From the NCBI GenBank assembly GCA_964247055.1, contig OZ176053.1:5332001-5396000 (forward strand): 64,000 nt of DNA, written 5' to 3'. The notes below the pieces were generated by a model. That model made no database searches. It worked only from the letters and a program-made list of their open reading frames with translations, and was not told the origin of the DNA. Positions 13,501 through 23,783 of this stretch are shown here, piece after piece. A program made the translations under genes and the position numbers. The first letter of the stretch is position 1, and every line of letters starts with the position of its first letter. Source of the stretch: Paragordius varius (taxonomy: Eukaryota; Nematomorpha).

Positions 13501-16500
13501 TGTTTTGTTAGTAATTAATATGAATTCTCTCCTTTGTTTTTTACAAAAATATTTTTTACACTAATGTTGAAATACTAAAAATTTTAGTGATGAAGAGATA
13601 AATTTAAAGAAAGGTCAAGACCTTGATTCACAACCAGATAATGATTTACTTTTTATACCGACAGCCCCTGAAATTGAGGATCCGGAAGAATCTCTTTTAT
13701 TACTTCATTCCACATATGTTAATGACATGGTATTTTACGCTTACGTTGGAAAAATTATATTTTTTTATTTTTTTTGTATTTATTTATTTATAATTAACCA
13801 CATATAAATAATACAATAAGAGCCATATTTTTACAAAGTATTTAAAAAATGCAAAAATTTTACAAAATAAGGTACCGACCCCTTATAATAAACCCGACCT
13901 TTCTTTAGTTTAAAAACATTGCCTATAAATTCACGAGGTTATGTCAATTATTAAGCATTTTTATGATTTAGCTTTGGTTATTTCCGTTTTAAGTTTATTT
14001 TTTTATTACTATGTGGTTTGGAGATCTTTTGAACTTATATCAATATAAAAAAAATTATTTAGTTTTTTATATTAAATATATTGATAAATTAATATTATAT
14101 ATTTGTTAATATTAAAAAACTGAGTAAAAAAATTATATTTTTAAACAATTAATTTAATTTATCTTATAAAAGGGTCATGACGCGGGTATTAAGTCATCCC
14201 TTTTTCCCACAATACAGGTCATTTTGGGAATTTCATTTTCCAATTAAAAAATGTCTCTACTGTATATATATTAAATTTCTTTGAATGAATTTACAGGTAG
14301 AAAGAATCGAAAAAAATGTTCCTGCTAACTTTATGTTGGAAGATGAGGGCGAAAAGGAAAAACCACCGCCTAAAAAGGTTGAAAACATTAATAAAGCAAT
14401 GCCAACATCAGACATACCTCAAACCATTCCCGAAAAGACATCCACAGTTAAACCGCAACAAATTAACACATCCTCTCTTCCAAATACAATAAGTGACACC
14501 ATTGTAACTCACATACCCACTATTACCAATTATTCAGCCATTAGAATGACCAATAAATTGGGTATATATCTTAAAATAGACAAAAAATTTGCAAGAGATA
14601 AATAAGTATATAACTTAAATGGATAAATATATTATCATATACAATTGTATTCACCATTTTGAAATAGGAGAATACTACATAATTTTTCAACTAACGGGAT
14701 ATTATTGATATGTTCTTGAACACGATTTTTTACTTTGATTTTTTAAGGGTGTACAGTTTTATTGCATCTGTATCATTTTTTGAATTTTTAAATGTTAAAA
14801 CGCTTTTTTAAATAATAAAATGACTTGATTTTTATTTTATTTATTGTTTTACTCATACAGTATCAAATAACATTTATCAAACGACAAATTTGACTCCCTC
14901 ACAAAGCCTTAATCTTCAACATCTCCAAAACACTTCCTATTTATACAATAATTTTAACAATAAAAATATGTCGTCATTTCCCAACTCTGTCAGGATGAAT
15001 TCACAAAATTTTAATGTAAATTCGCAACTGCTAATAGGTGGAAACAGGACACCTTCTATTGCAACTTTAAATGCCCCTAAAAATAATTTGGTTTTTCAAC
15101 AAAATCATCAATCACAAACTACAAACAACGTTTTACCGAGCGTACTACTAAACAGATCAACCAACAATCTAGTGATTAATAACATGAATAATAACAATAC
15201 TAATAATGTATTAATTAACAAAAATAGTGGATACGGTATTCAAAACGCCCCTAATAGCATTTACAACAATAGAAATTATTCAGTGTTGAATAATTCGACA
15301 AGTACATTAAACTTTAACTCACAAGCCGCTGGTATTAGATTACAAACTGGGGGCATGTCACTTACAACGGGAAATTTAAATAACTTTAACACCAATCAAT
15401 CGACGACAAACCCTTTGATACGGAAAATTTCTAATTTAGCTATTGTAACACCCATTGTGGGTATGATGTTTAATTTATTGAAATACGGAATTAGCGTTAT
15501 ATGTCGAGATGCTTTCCTTTTCGGCCCATTATGCTATAATTAGTGCTATATTTTTAGTATTGCTATTTTAAAGTTTATTTCTTTATTAATTCGCGTGATT
15601 GTATTTTTTTTTCATTTTTCTAAATATATGCTTACATATATATATATATATATACTTAAATTTAATTTGGTCTTTCTCCTAGAATCAGTTAAAAAACTCT
15701 TTGTTAATACATGTCTCGTTAAGTTAATGAGTCTCTTTAATTTTAAATGTGGTTGGTAGACTTTTTTCTCAAACGACGCAGCGTATCATTTAGGTTTAAA
15801 TGCAATAATTTAATCAAGTCATCTGTAATGGTAGTTATAACTCGTATTAATATAAAATATGAATCTAGCAATCATTACACACTAACTTTCACATTCATTT
15901 TATTTTGTAAAAGATATTCACCCTATGGTTCAAACCCTAAAAAAGGGAACAATCACACTTCCCCCCACCCCATCTGCAAACGGTGCTGGACCGCTAATTA
16001 GCCAGCGTCCCATTGGTATGATTAGTACTAATAGCTCGCAATTTGTTCCACAATCCTTATCTAGACTACAACAAACAACATCATCACGACCATTTATGGG
16101 TTATTCATCGATTCCAATCCGTATACCCATCCTAAAAAATGTCATTATACCCCAAACAAGCCCGTATCAAGCAATGATGAATCTTTCTACCACTTCAAAC
16201 CCTAATAGCAGTAATAATATGGTTGGTGGATTACAAACGAATAATATAGTTTCTAATGCTGGTATAATGGTCACAACACCACAAGCTATAGTTGTACCCT
16301 ATGTTAATGAAAACACTGGTCTTATGTCAATTAGCAATCCAGGTTTCGTTCCCACAACTGCAGAGTATGTATACTTTTATGTCGTCAATTTTTTTGTAAC
16401 TAACCTGTAACCAAAAATAATCTTATCCAAAGATTATAAATGAATTTTCGACCATATCTTTAATAAAAATATCACAATAGATATGTTATCCCTAAAAAAT

Positions 16501-17081
16501 TTATTTTTTAAACTTAAGCATTATACAAATGTTTATTGGGCATATTTTTGCATACGCTATTTTAAAAATTTCAGAATATGCCTCTAGATTTTAAATATGC
16601 ACATTTTGTTGTGTAATCACAATATTTTTAGCCGATTGCAATGCAGTAGCGTATGGATAAATTGCAATAGTTAAAATTTAACAATTTTTTACTATCTTAC
16701 AACATTTATGGACAAAATACGCTTTTTATCTTACGCAAATGCATTACTAATTGGTTAACGATGTGGATGTATCATGTGAAATATTCTCTTTTTGGTTGGA
16801 TTCTATTTTAAAAATAATTCCTTATTGTTGTCCAGAGCCCCGTTAAAATTATATATGAATATTTTATTCTTAAAACTATTTTGGATATTAAATTTTTGCC
16901 GAAATTTCAAAAGTCTCAGGTATAATTAGGGTTATATACTGATGTAACCAATTTGATTTATACTAATAATATTTTATATTTTTAAAGGAATGTGACAACG
17001 TTACCTCCAACTCTTAAATTCAAAGCTGTCAATTTATCTCATCAAGTTAGTACTCAGCAATCATCTCAAGATAAACCGTGA
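7532..17081 (+). CDS. RBBP5: RBBP5 orthologue, core subunit of SET1/MLL H3K4 methyltransferase complexes
   Basis: I reconstruct 17 exons: 7532-7552, 7579-7751, 8504-8644, 8730-8823, 9029-9100, 9625-9827, 10054-10196, 10644-10827, 11145-11403, 12082-12347, 13104-13169, 13272-13370, 13588-13729, 14297-14561, 14861-15460, 15914-16364, 16988-17081. All junctions are GT-AG and phase-consistent, giving 1,090 residues; human RBBP5 has about 540. Hallmarks are TLLAVGCNDGRIVIWDF, the STDNVACVWDV repeat, NIVASFDRRG, CTADRVIRIY, LVNRTQWKKCCFSG and GSAKQHSIYIWDL (WD40 propeller). The activation and ASH2L-binding segment follows (SAFAPNFTELDDNIEY, EKESEFD, about 465-488), then a WDR5-binding-like VDVTTVKP (about 560-567) and a conserved PTAPEIEDPEE. 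Insertions lie inside the propeller (about 325-400), and a roughly 380-residue Asn/Ser/Thr-rich tail has no human counterpart. The first intron is only 26 nt. Confidence 0.95.
7553..7578 (+). other. 26-nt spliceosomal intron in RBBP5
   Basis: It begins GTTTAA and ends ATAAG, has an in-frame TAA and a length not divisible by three. Removing it joins KYPE to SYDGSLDC, which aligns without gaps to human RBBP5 NYPEEADGTLDC. Confidence 0.85.
10428..10596. mobile_element. 169-bp TA-flanked MITE in an RBBP5 intron
   Basis: Inverted termini of about 44 nt begin CAGTATGTATTTTAATGG on the left and CAGTATGCATTTAATAG (reverse complement) on the right, with TA on each side (10426-10427, 10597-10598). It lies in the intron 10197-10643. 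The outer CAGTATGCATTT is shared with the 3.9-kb hairpin at 55,341-59,239, so both probably used the same Tc1/mariner-type transposase. Confidence 0.85.
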
Positions 17082-17113
17082 TATTCATTATTTATATCAT
17101 AAAAAGATAAATG

Positions 17114-17482
17114 TTATAATATGTCTCTTTTTTCAATTTGTCGCAAATGCTTTCTTTTCATCTTTTTAAGTTTTGTTGAATCTTTAATTACTTGCACAAC
17201 TTCTGATTTCCTTTCGTTTTCGCTTTTCTTTTTAAGATTAGCCTCGTAAGTTAATTTAGCATGTCGCTTAGCAGCTTTTCGTGATTCATTGATGAAACTT
17301 TGAATTTCTTTGACCTTATTTAAATCATATTTTTGCTGCATTTTATTTTTCCAACTTGTGTGAAAGGCTTTTCCAGTTCTAATATTAGATATTTTAGGAT
17401 GGTTTGCATTGTTTTTCCAATTACGGTTTTTGTATATTTGGAATTGCTTCGTAAGGGGAGTAAGAATAGAAATATCACGCAT
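17114..17482 (-). CDS. CCDC86: CCDC86/Cgr1-family rRNA-processing protein
   Basis: A single-exon frame of 122 residues from ATG at 17,482 to the stop at 17,114. The C-terminal half is basic and helical, with ENERKSEVVQVIKDSTKLKK followed by KHLRQIEKRDIL; this closely matches the C-terminal box of human CCDC86 (NERKAEVVQVIRNPAKLKR, RSIEKRDTL). The upstream GKAFHTSWKNKMQ matches the family's RTSWQRKM segment. Yeast Cgr1 and human CCDC86 are nucleolar proteins linked to large-subunit rRNA processing and to the chromosome periphery. At 122 residues it is close to Cgr1 in size and lacks the long N-terminal region of vertebrate CCDC86. It converges on RBBP5, with 32 bp between the two stop codons, so the 3' UTRs must overlap. 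Confidence 0.87.
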   Translation of the reverse strand: MRDISILTPLTKQFQIYKNRNWKNNANHPKISNIRTGKAFHTSWKNKMQQKYDLNKVKEIQSFINESRKAAKRHAKLTYEANLKKKSENERKSEVVQVIKDSTKLKKMKRKHLRQIEKRDIL

Positions 17483-18221
17483 GTTTTATAAATTAAACCA
17501 AAAAACGACTAACATATGTAATTTAACATTTATTAATGTTATAGGTTAAAAATGGTTGTGAACTAAATTCCATCGCATAATTTTGTTTCGGTAGAAAATG
17601 TATTGATATAAGAACGATATTTATCCAAGATACCATATCATTTAAAGATAAAATATTATTTCTTTGGATGAACGTCAGCTAAAATTAATTATATAATACC
17701 TGCTGGTGTTTTAGTTGAAAGATTTCATACTTTGTGGATGAAGTATTGAATATTTTCATGTAGTTCGTATCAATGCAATTTGTATTATTGATTATTAGTT
17801 TATAGATCTAATAAGAAATTAGTTTATTATAAGGAGAGCGAAAAATTGATACATATTTTACGAAGAATATTTGGAGCGGTGATTAACTCACGGTGGCATG
17901 CGGCGCTAAAAGTACTTTTTTTGATTCTGAATTATTTATAAAAATTTAACGCTGTGTGAGTAAGTCTAAAATCTACAAATGTGTTCAAACAGCTAAGAAA
18001 TTTTTATCGGTAGGTATCATGGCCTTTAAAACAAGTTAGATATTTTTGTGGTCCTCTAAATTTTTTGGTGAGCATTACTGTGGGTGTTATTACAGATACA
18101 TCTATATCTAATTAAATTATGTTAAAATTTTATGCGAATTTAATTAACAGACATTACTAATTTGTATAAAAACATTTTGTTTTAAAAGGGTATAAGATTT
18201 GAGAGTTCCCAAATCTAATTA
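17483..18221. other. AT-rich intergenic sequence upstream of CCDC86
   Basis: It should contain the CCDC86 promoter. No exon or bounded repeat was recognised. Confidence 0.4.
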
Positions 18222-18535
18222 ACACTTCGTTTCGAAATCGGGGTGTTTAATGACCCCAAACTATATTTAAATGGATAATTTTTAAAAAATACTGGATGAA
18301 GCGATTCCAATTTAAATTTATTATATACATCGGATACCAATTCAAATTGGGGCATTTAAATACCCCAGACTATATATAAAATATTTTTAAAAACTACTAT
18401 ACGCGGTCCCAATTTATATATGCTTCTATCCTAATAAAAATTATATAAATAATCTGAAATATCTAAATAAAATTTAGTTTGAAATACATTGTTCCATATC
18501 AAACTAGTGCGACGCCATTTTTCTTACAATATTTA
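18222..18535 (+). repeat. Two truncated TTAA-family MITE copies
   Basis: A head fragment starts after ATTAA at about 18,223 (CACTTCGTTTCGAAATCGGG). It is followed near 18,330 by a second fragment with AATTCAAATTGGGGCATTTA and the body as far as GACGCCATTTTTCTTAC. The next copy, at 18,536, begins immediately after. Confidence 0.7.
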
Positions 18536-19099
18536 CACTTCGATTCAAATTGGGGTATCTAAATACCTCAGACTAAATCTGAGTTAGGATTTTATTAAAA
18601 ATACTGAATGAAACGGTCCCGATTTAAATTTATGCTTCTATCCTAATAAAAATTATATAAATAAGCCAAAATATCCAAATAAAATTTTGTTTTGAAAAAA
18701 AAAGTTCCATGTCAAACTACTTCGACGCCATTTTTATTTTAAATATTTTTGCAAAATATCGTCATTTAATTTTAAAACCTAATTTTTAATTTAAATTACA
18801 TCTAACATTGATAGAAATAGAAAAAGCGGTTTATTTTATATTATTTTTCAATTTTATCATTGCACACATGCCACGTTGACCAAATTTTTACCTTTGTGTT
18901 GTATAAAATAAGTAATATCAAATATTTTTGAATATAATTTTTTTATATTCCGGTTTATTAATGTTATATAAGAGCAAGATTTTGCCATGGTTTCGATTCC
19001 TTCCACATTTTTTAAAGAATTTAATTTTAAACAGGCAAGGGGTATTTAACTATACCAATTTGAATCAAAGGACCAAAATGAATGTGTTGTATCCAAGTG
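18536..19099 (+). mobile_element. TTAA-family MITE, copy 4
   Basis: A complete 564-bp copy with the family head, the GGGGTATCTAAATACC subterminal hairpin and the tail TGTTGTATCCAAGTG. Flanks are ATTTA on the left and TTATT on the right, not clean TTAA. Confidence 0.8.
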
Positions 19100-19270
19100 T
19101 TATTATCGTGATTAAATTTTAAAGCTCAATTAAAATCAAATATTTATTTAAATCGCATATAACATTGATAGATACACAAAAAGTGGTTTATTTTTTATTA
19201 TATTAAAATTTTGCTAATGCACTGTCATGATGACTAAATTTGTGCCTTTAAGTTCCACTCGGTCCATTAA

Positions 19271-19851
19271 CACTTAGATACAACACATTCATTTTAGTCC
19301 TTCGATTCAAATTGGGGTAGTTAAATACCCCAGGGCTGTTTATAAACAAATTCTTTAAAAAATATGGAATGAATCAAACCCATGGCAAAATCTTGCACTT
19401 ATGTAACATTAATAAACCCAAATATATAAAAAAATTTATTCAAAAATACTTGATATTACTTATTTTAAGCTAAAACCGAAAGGTAAAAATTTAGTCAATG
19501 TGACATGCGTGCAATGGTAAAATTGAAAAACAATAAAAAATAAACAACTTTTTCTATTTCTATCAATGTTAGATGTAATTTCAATTAAAAATTAGCTTTG
19601 ATTTTACCCTTAAAATTAAATAAAGACGATATTTTGCAAAGATTTTATTAAATAAAAATGGCGGCCAAGTAGTTTGACATGGAGCTTTTTTTTCAAAACA
19701 AAATTTTATTTAGATATTTTGGCATATTTGTATAATTTTTATTAGGATAGAAGCATAAATTTAAATTGGGACCGTTTTTTCAGTAGTTTTTTAAAAATCC
19801 TAACTCAAATTTAGTCTGGGGTATTTAGATACCCCAATTTGAATCGAAGTG
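19271..19851 (-). mobile_element. TTAA-family MITE, copy 5, inverted relative to copy 4
   Basis: A complete 581-bp copy on the minus strand with TTAA at both ends (19267-19270 and 19852-19855). With copy 4 it forms a tail-to-tail inverted pair of about 1.3 kb. An internal fragment of the same family lies between them at about 19,120-19,264. Confidence 0.82.
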
Positions 19852-19855
19852 TTAA

Positions 19856-20345
19856 TGAACTATTGCAATGGTTTCAATTTATTCCATATTTTTTCAAGTA
19901 TTTAATTTTAAACAAAGGGGTACTTAAATACCCCATGAATAGAAGGACTGAAATGAATTTTGTATCCAAGTCTAATAAAAATTATATAAATAGGCCAAAA
20001 TATCTAAATAAAATTTAGTTTTGCCATTTTTATTTTACAAGTATTTGTTTTTTTCAAACACTAAAATTGATTTTCTAAAAATTCCATACATTGATATAAA
20101 CATTATAGTGGTTTATTTTGCAATCTTATTATATTTAGATAATCTAAATATGTCATAATGACTATATTTTTACCTTGAGTTTATTCATCAAATGAGTGAT
20201 ATCTAGTAAAAAAAATTTATATTTCGTTGCATTAATGTTATATAAATGACACTCTATTGGCTTCAATTAGTTACATATTTTTAGAAATATTTGTTTTTAA
20301 ACAGGCCTGGTTCCCCAAACACCCCAATTTTAAGTCGTGAAAATG
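19856..20345 (+). repeat. Old TTAA-family MITE fragments
   Basis: Diverged 3' parts of the family are recognisable by a CAATGGTTTCAATTTATTCC-like block, TTTAATTTTAAACA, and ACCCC-type subterminal bases at about 19,940 and 20,310. Boundaries are unclear. Confidence 0.5.
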
Positions 20346-20531
20346 TGTTGTTCTAAGGTAGAGCAAACCGCATAAATTATAAAAAACTTCCCGACAAATA
20401 TAACATGCATTCCTGATTGATTTTCTTGCCACTTTATTGGACATAAAATTATAAAAAATATTTTGCGCCAAAAAATTTTAAGATTTATATTTTATATACT
20501 AGCACATTGCACAACATTGTGCGTTATAAAT

Positions 20532-20803
20532 CAAGGGTATTCAACACGAGGCCCGCAGGCCGCGTGCGGACACCGAAACTTTTAGTACGGCCCGCTAAAA
20601 ATTCAGAAATTTATAATTTACAAAAAGTTTGCGCACATCTAGGTAAAATTGATATTTCTTAAAACATTTTTCTAAACTTATCTATTTTATTAACAAAAAC
20701 TATATTGCATTTTACAGTTTTATTTTTGAAATCTAATTAATTTTTTATTAATGACAATATAAGTTTCAAATGCGGCCCGCGAAGTTATTCGTAGACAACT
20801 CTG
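20532..20803. mobile_element. 272-bp hAT-like MITE
   Basis: It starts CAAGGGTATTCAACACGAGG with the GGCCCGCAGG block and ends in GCGGCCCGCGAAGTT then ACAACTCTG. These GC-rich subterminal GGCCCGC blocks in an AT-rich window are typical of hAT MITEs. The flanking 8-mers agree poorly, so target duplication is uncertain. Confidence 0.5.
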
Positions 20804-20844
20804 TTTTAATAAATATTTTAATAATTGCAGGTACCGCATAAAAA

Positions 20845-21865
20845 ATATCCTGATGAAATATATATTTTGATAGATTAATAAATAATATATCAGGGTTTCA
20901 TGGTGGTTTTGGGCTTAACAATTAATATAATAAAAATATTTACAATTTTGAAAATACTTTGTTTTTAAAATATTTATTTTTACAATATTGTAAACCGTAT
21001 GTCGAATTTAGGGAAAACTGTATAAAAACAGTTGACGACATTATTATGGACCATTCTATTAATTTCGATGATGAACATTTATATCACCTCAACATTTTAA
21101 GTAAATAATTTGTTCGCTTTCTATTACAAAAATTGTACATAAATTCCAAGATGAACAAATGTTTTAGGCCAAATTCGAAAATGATACAAAAAGCATCATT
21201 ATATTATATAAAAAATTATAATAGCTTAAACTAGTTTTATATCATTTTCACCATCCTCCGAAATAGTCTCAAATACGGTTCATCAAAATTTTGCTAAATA
21301 TAATTTTTTTAACAAAGTATGCATTTTTTCTAAGATTTTTTTTGATGTCATAATCTACCACATTTCGAAAATTCTTATTGCAAAATATCGGTTTGCGTTT
21401 GATTTTTCTTAACTAGCCAATTTTACCGGAAGATAGTTATTTGGTGCTTCCTTCGTTTTAAAATAATTTTGATATTGTTTTGCTTTTGAATCTAATATAT
21501 GATTTATATGAATAATATTTTATGGAATCAAGTATTTAGCTCTCACCAAAATTTTTATTTAGATTCGCGCAAATTTCGCGATTTTTGTGGGGCCATAACC
21601 ATAAAATTAATAATTTTCTTATACTCATAAGATCCAGAACAAAAGCCGTATATATATATATTTCATCAGGATGTTTTTCATACCTCCTCAATGTATAGTT
21701 TAAGAAAAAGATATCAGGATTATCATGGCGCTTTTTGTTTTGGGCCCACACGTGATTTATTAAAACATTTAATACTATTACTCTGTGTAATCGGGGTTAG
21801 AAAAATTTTATGATAATATGTATATTATCAGGATTCTCATAGTGCTTTTGGTTTTACGGAAATAT
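20845..21865. repeat. Dispersed ~90-bp repeat units (CCTGATGAAATATATAT / ATCAGGATTATCATGG)
   Basis: Related units occur at about 20,848-20,915 and, inverted, at about 21,655-21,745. Part of a unit lies at about 21,815-21,865, and another at about 37,565-37,640. Each combines CCTGATGAAATAT with TATCAGGATT and CATGGYGSTTTTGG. The 21,536-21,751 minus-strand open frame falls on one unit and is therefore not called as a gene. Confidence 0.45.
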
Positions 21866-22029
21866 ATAAGATAAAACACTTATTTTTATAATTGCTCCAT
21901 ATCGAAAAATCGCAAAATTTGCGCTGATTATGCGAAATAATTTTTTTGCTAAAACATATCGAAAAAAAATCAATTTTATGTTCACAATCAGAACTTTTTA
22001 AGGTAATATATAAACGTATTATAGTTAAA

Positions 22030-22276
22030 TCATACCAAGTAGTCAGGTATTTTTGTACTTTCCATAGATATGTTGCTTTTAGTTAACAATTGTTCCATCT
22101 CAATATCAAATAGTCTTAAAACAGAATCGTGAAAGTATTCAACAACGGGTATTTCTCCATAAATATTATTATCGTGCAACTTATAAAGAAACAATCTAAA
22201 CAAAGCATATATTCTTTTGATAAGAATGATACTTTAGTATTATATGAGTATGCGCCAACATTGGCGTTTTGATAAG
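22030..22276 (-). CDS. Candidate 3' exons of the sequon-rich gene (or of a neighbour)
   Basis: Two joined exons: 22233-22276 (after TTTACAG) and 22030-22195, separated by a 37-nt GT-AG intron with matching phase. The frame reads KTPMLAHTHIILK then LFLYKLHDNNIYGEIPVVEY and FHDSVLRLFDIEMEQLLTKS, ending in TGA or at an alternative GTATGA donor after Leu. Codon use stands out from the AT-rich surroundings. The start is phase 0, whereas the exon at 22723-22950 ends in phase 2, so at least one junction between them is missing. Product unknown. Confidence 0.5.
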
Positions 22277-22722
22277 CTGTAAATATTTTAAAAATTGGCA
22301 TTTAAAGCCAAAACCTGGTACTATACAGTTTATCCAGTTCTAAAATGTCGTCCTGTACGCTTGATATATACAATAAAGTTTATGCTAATAACCCAATAAA
22401 AATAATAAAATCAAATTTGCCCTACAAAAATTAAAGAACGAAATTGATGAGGGAAGTAAAAGCGCTGAACAATGGGGACGTGGATGATGTATGAAATTAA
22501 GCTCAAAAAAAACTAATAGTATAAAATGAATAAAGATTAGCCAAATTTGGGCTACCAATCATTGGATAGATGGGCAGAAAATATTCTTTAGGGGGTTTGG
22601 TGTTAAAATTTAGTATATAATTAATTTATTTAGCTTATATAATTGTTTGCTTAAATGCATATAAAATTGTGACTTATGTTGATTTGGATGGTATAATAAG
22701 TAAAACAAAGGAAAAAAATTAC

Positions 22723-22950
22723 CGATAGGATTTTTGAAACAAAACTATTTTGAACATGGCTTTTTGATTGCATTCGATTTGACATAAATTATCATAGCTA
22801 ATTTGCGTTGTTTTATTATCCCTCAATCTAAATTCTGATGTCGCAGTTATCTTCATTGTTGCATTGTTGTCCTCAAGTAAATTCTCTATGACATTCAAAG
22901 CTCCTCGGTTTAAGGTAGTATCTATATTTAATGCAAAATCATTAGCAAAC
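22723..22950 (-). CDS. Candidate internal exon of the sequon-rich gene
   Basis: A 228-nt exon bounded by AAATAG and GTAATT, phase 2 in and phase 2 out, with no in-frame ATG near its start. It encodes FANDFALNIDTTLNRGALNV, IENLLEDNNATMKITATSEF, RLRDNKTTQISYDNLCQIEC and NQKAMFKIVLFQKSY. Three N-x-S/T sites (NAT, NKT and a Cys-rich context) suggest an extracellular domain, like the exons upstream. It does not join the 23,784-23,985 exon directly because phases differ, so an exon remains unfound between them. Confidence 0.55.
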
Positions 22951-23783
22951 CTATTTTAATTTTCCATATTTTAATAATAAATTATATTCTAAGGCTTGCT
23001 TAGGCATACCAGACCTTAAATCCAAGCTAAAGTATTAGTATTAATATTATTATAACAAGAGCGTTTTGTTTTTAATGAACATGTTAACTGACAGCTAAAC
23101 TCAATCAAAATTGCCCTAAGAATCATTTTTCCGAATTTCAATTATAAACTTTAGTTTGAACAAGGTTCGATTTTTATTGGTTACAACATAACATCGCATT
23201 TGGGGTATTAATTGATTAATTATATCAATGCATGACGATTTCCATAAACGGCCTAATCAGACATTTTAGCGGTCAATCATAGATATGCATGGAATTAATT
23301 AAACAATATATTATGTATAAGATATGTTTCATATTTATATATAAATAATTTTGGTTTAATCCGTTAGTTTTGGTTTGAAGTGAATTTTTAGTCTCTGGTT
23401 TCAGTTTTACATATTTAACTTAGATTTTTTGCGAAAAAATGGTTCAAATTTTGGGCTTATATTTGAAAAAATTTTCATATTGCCTAATTATTTGGATATA
23501 AAGTCAATAAGTTGCCAAAACGAACGGAAATATCAATGGCATGATCTTTTTTCTTAAAAATTATAAACACCTCTATTACAAATATAAGCAGAAAATATTA
23601 CTAATAAAAGTTATTGCGGAGAAAATTATATTTTTTTATTGGTATATAAAATAATAAATAAATACGGGGTTCACCTAGTAATAGTGTTTCTGATTTTTAG
23701 TAATAGCCAAAATTTTTTATCACTATAATAATATTAGTGTTTTCATCTATGTTTAAATTAGAAAAAAACATTCTTTATAATAC

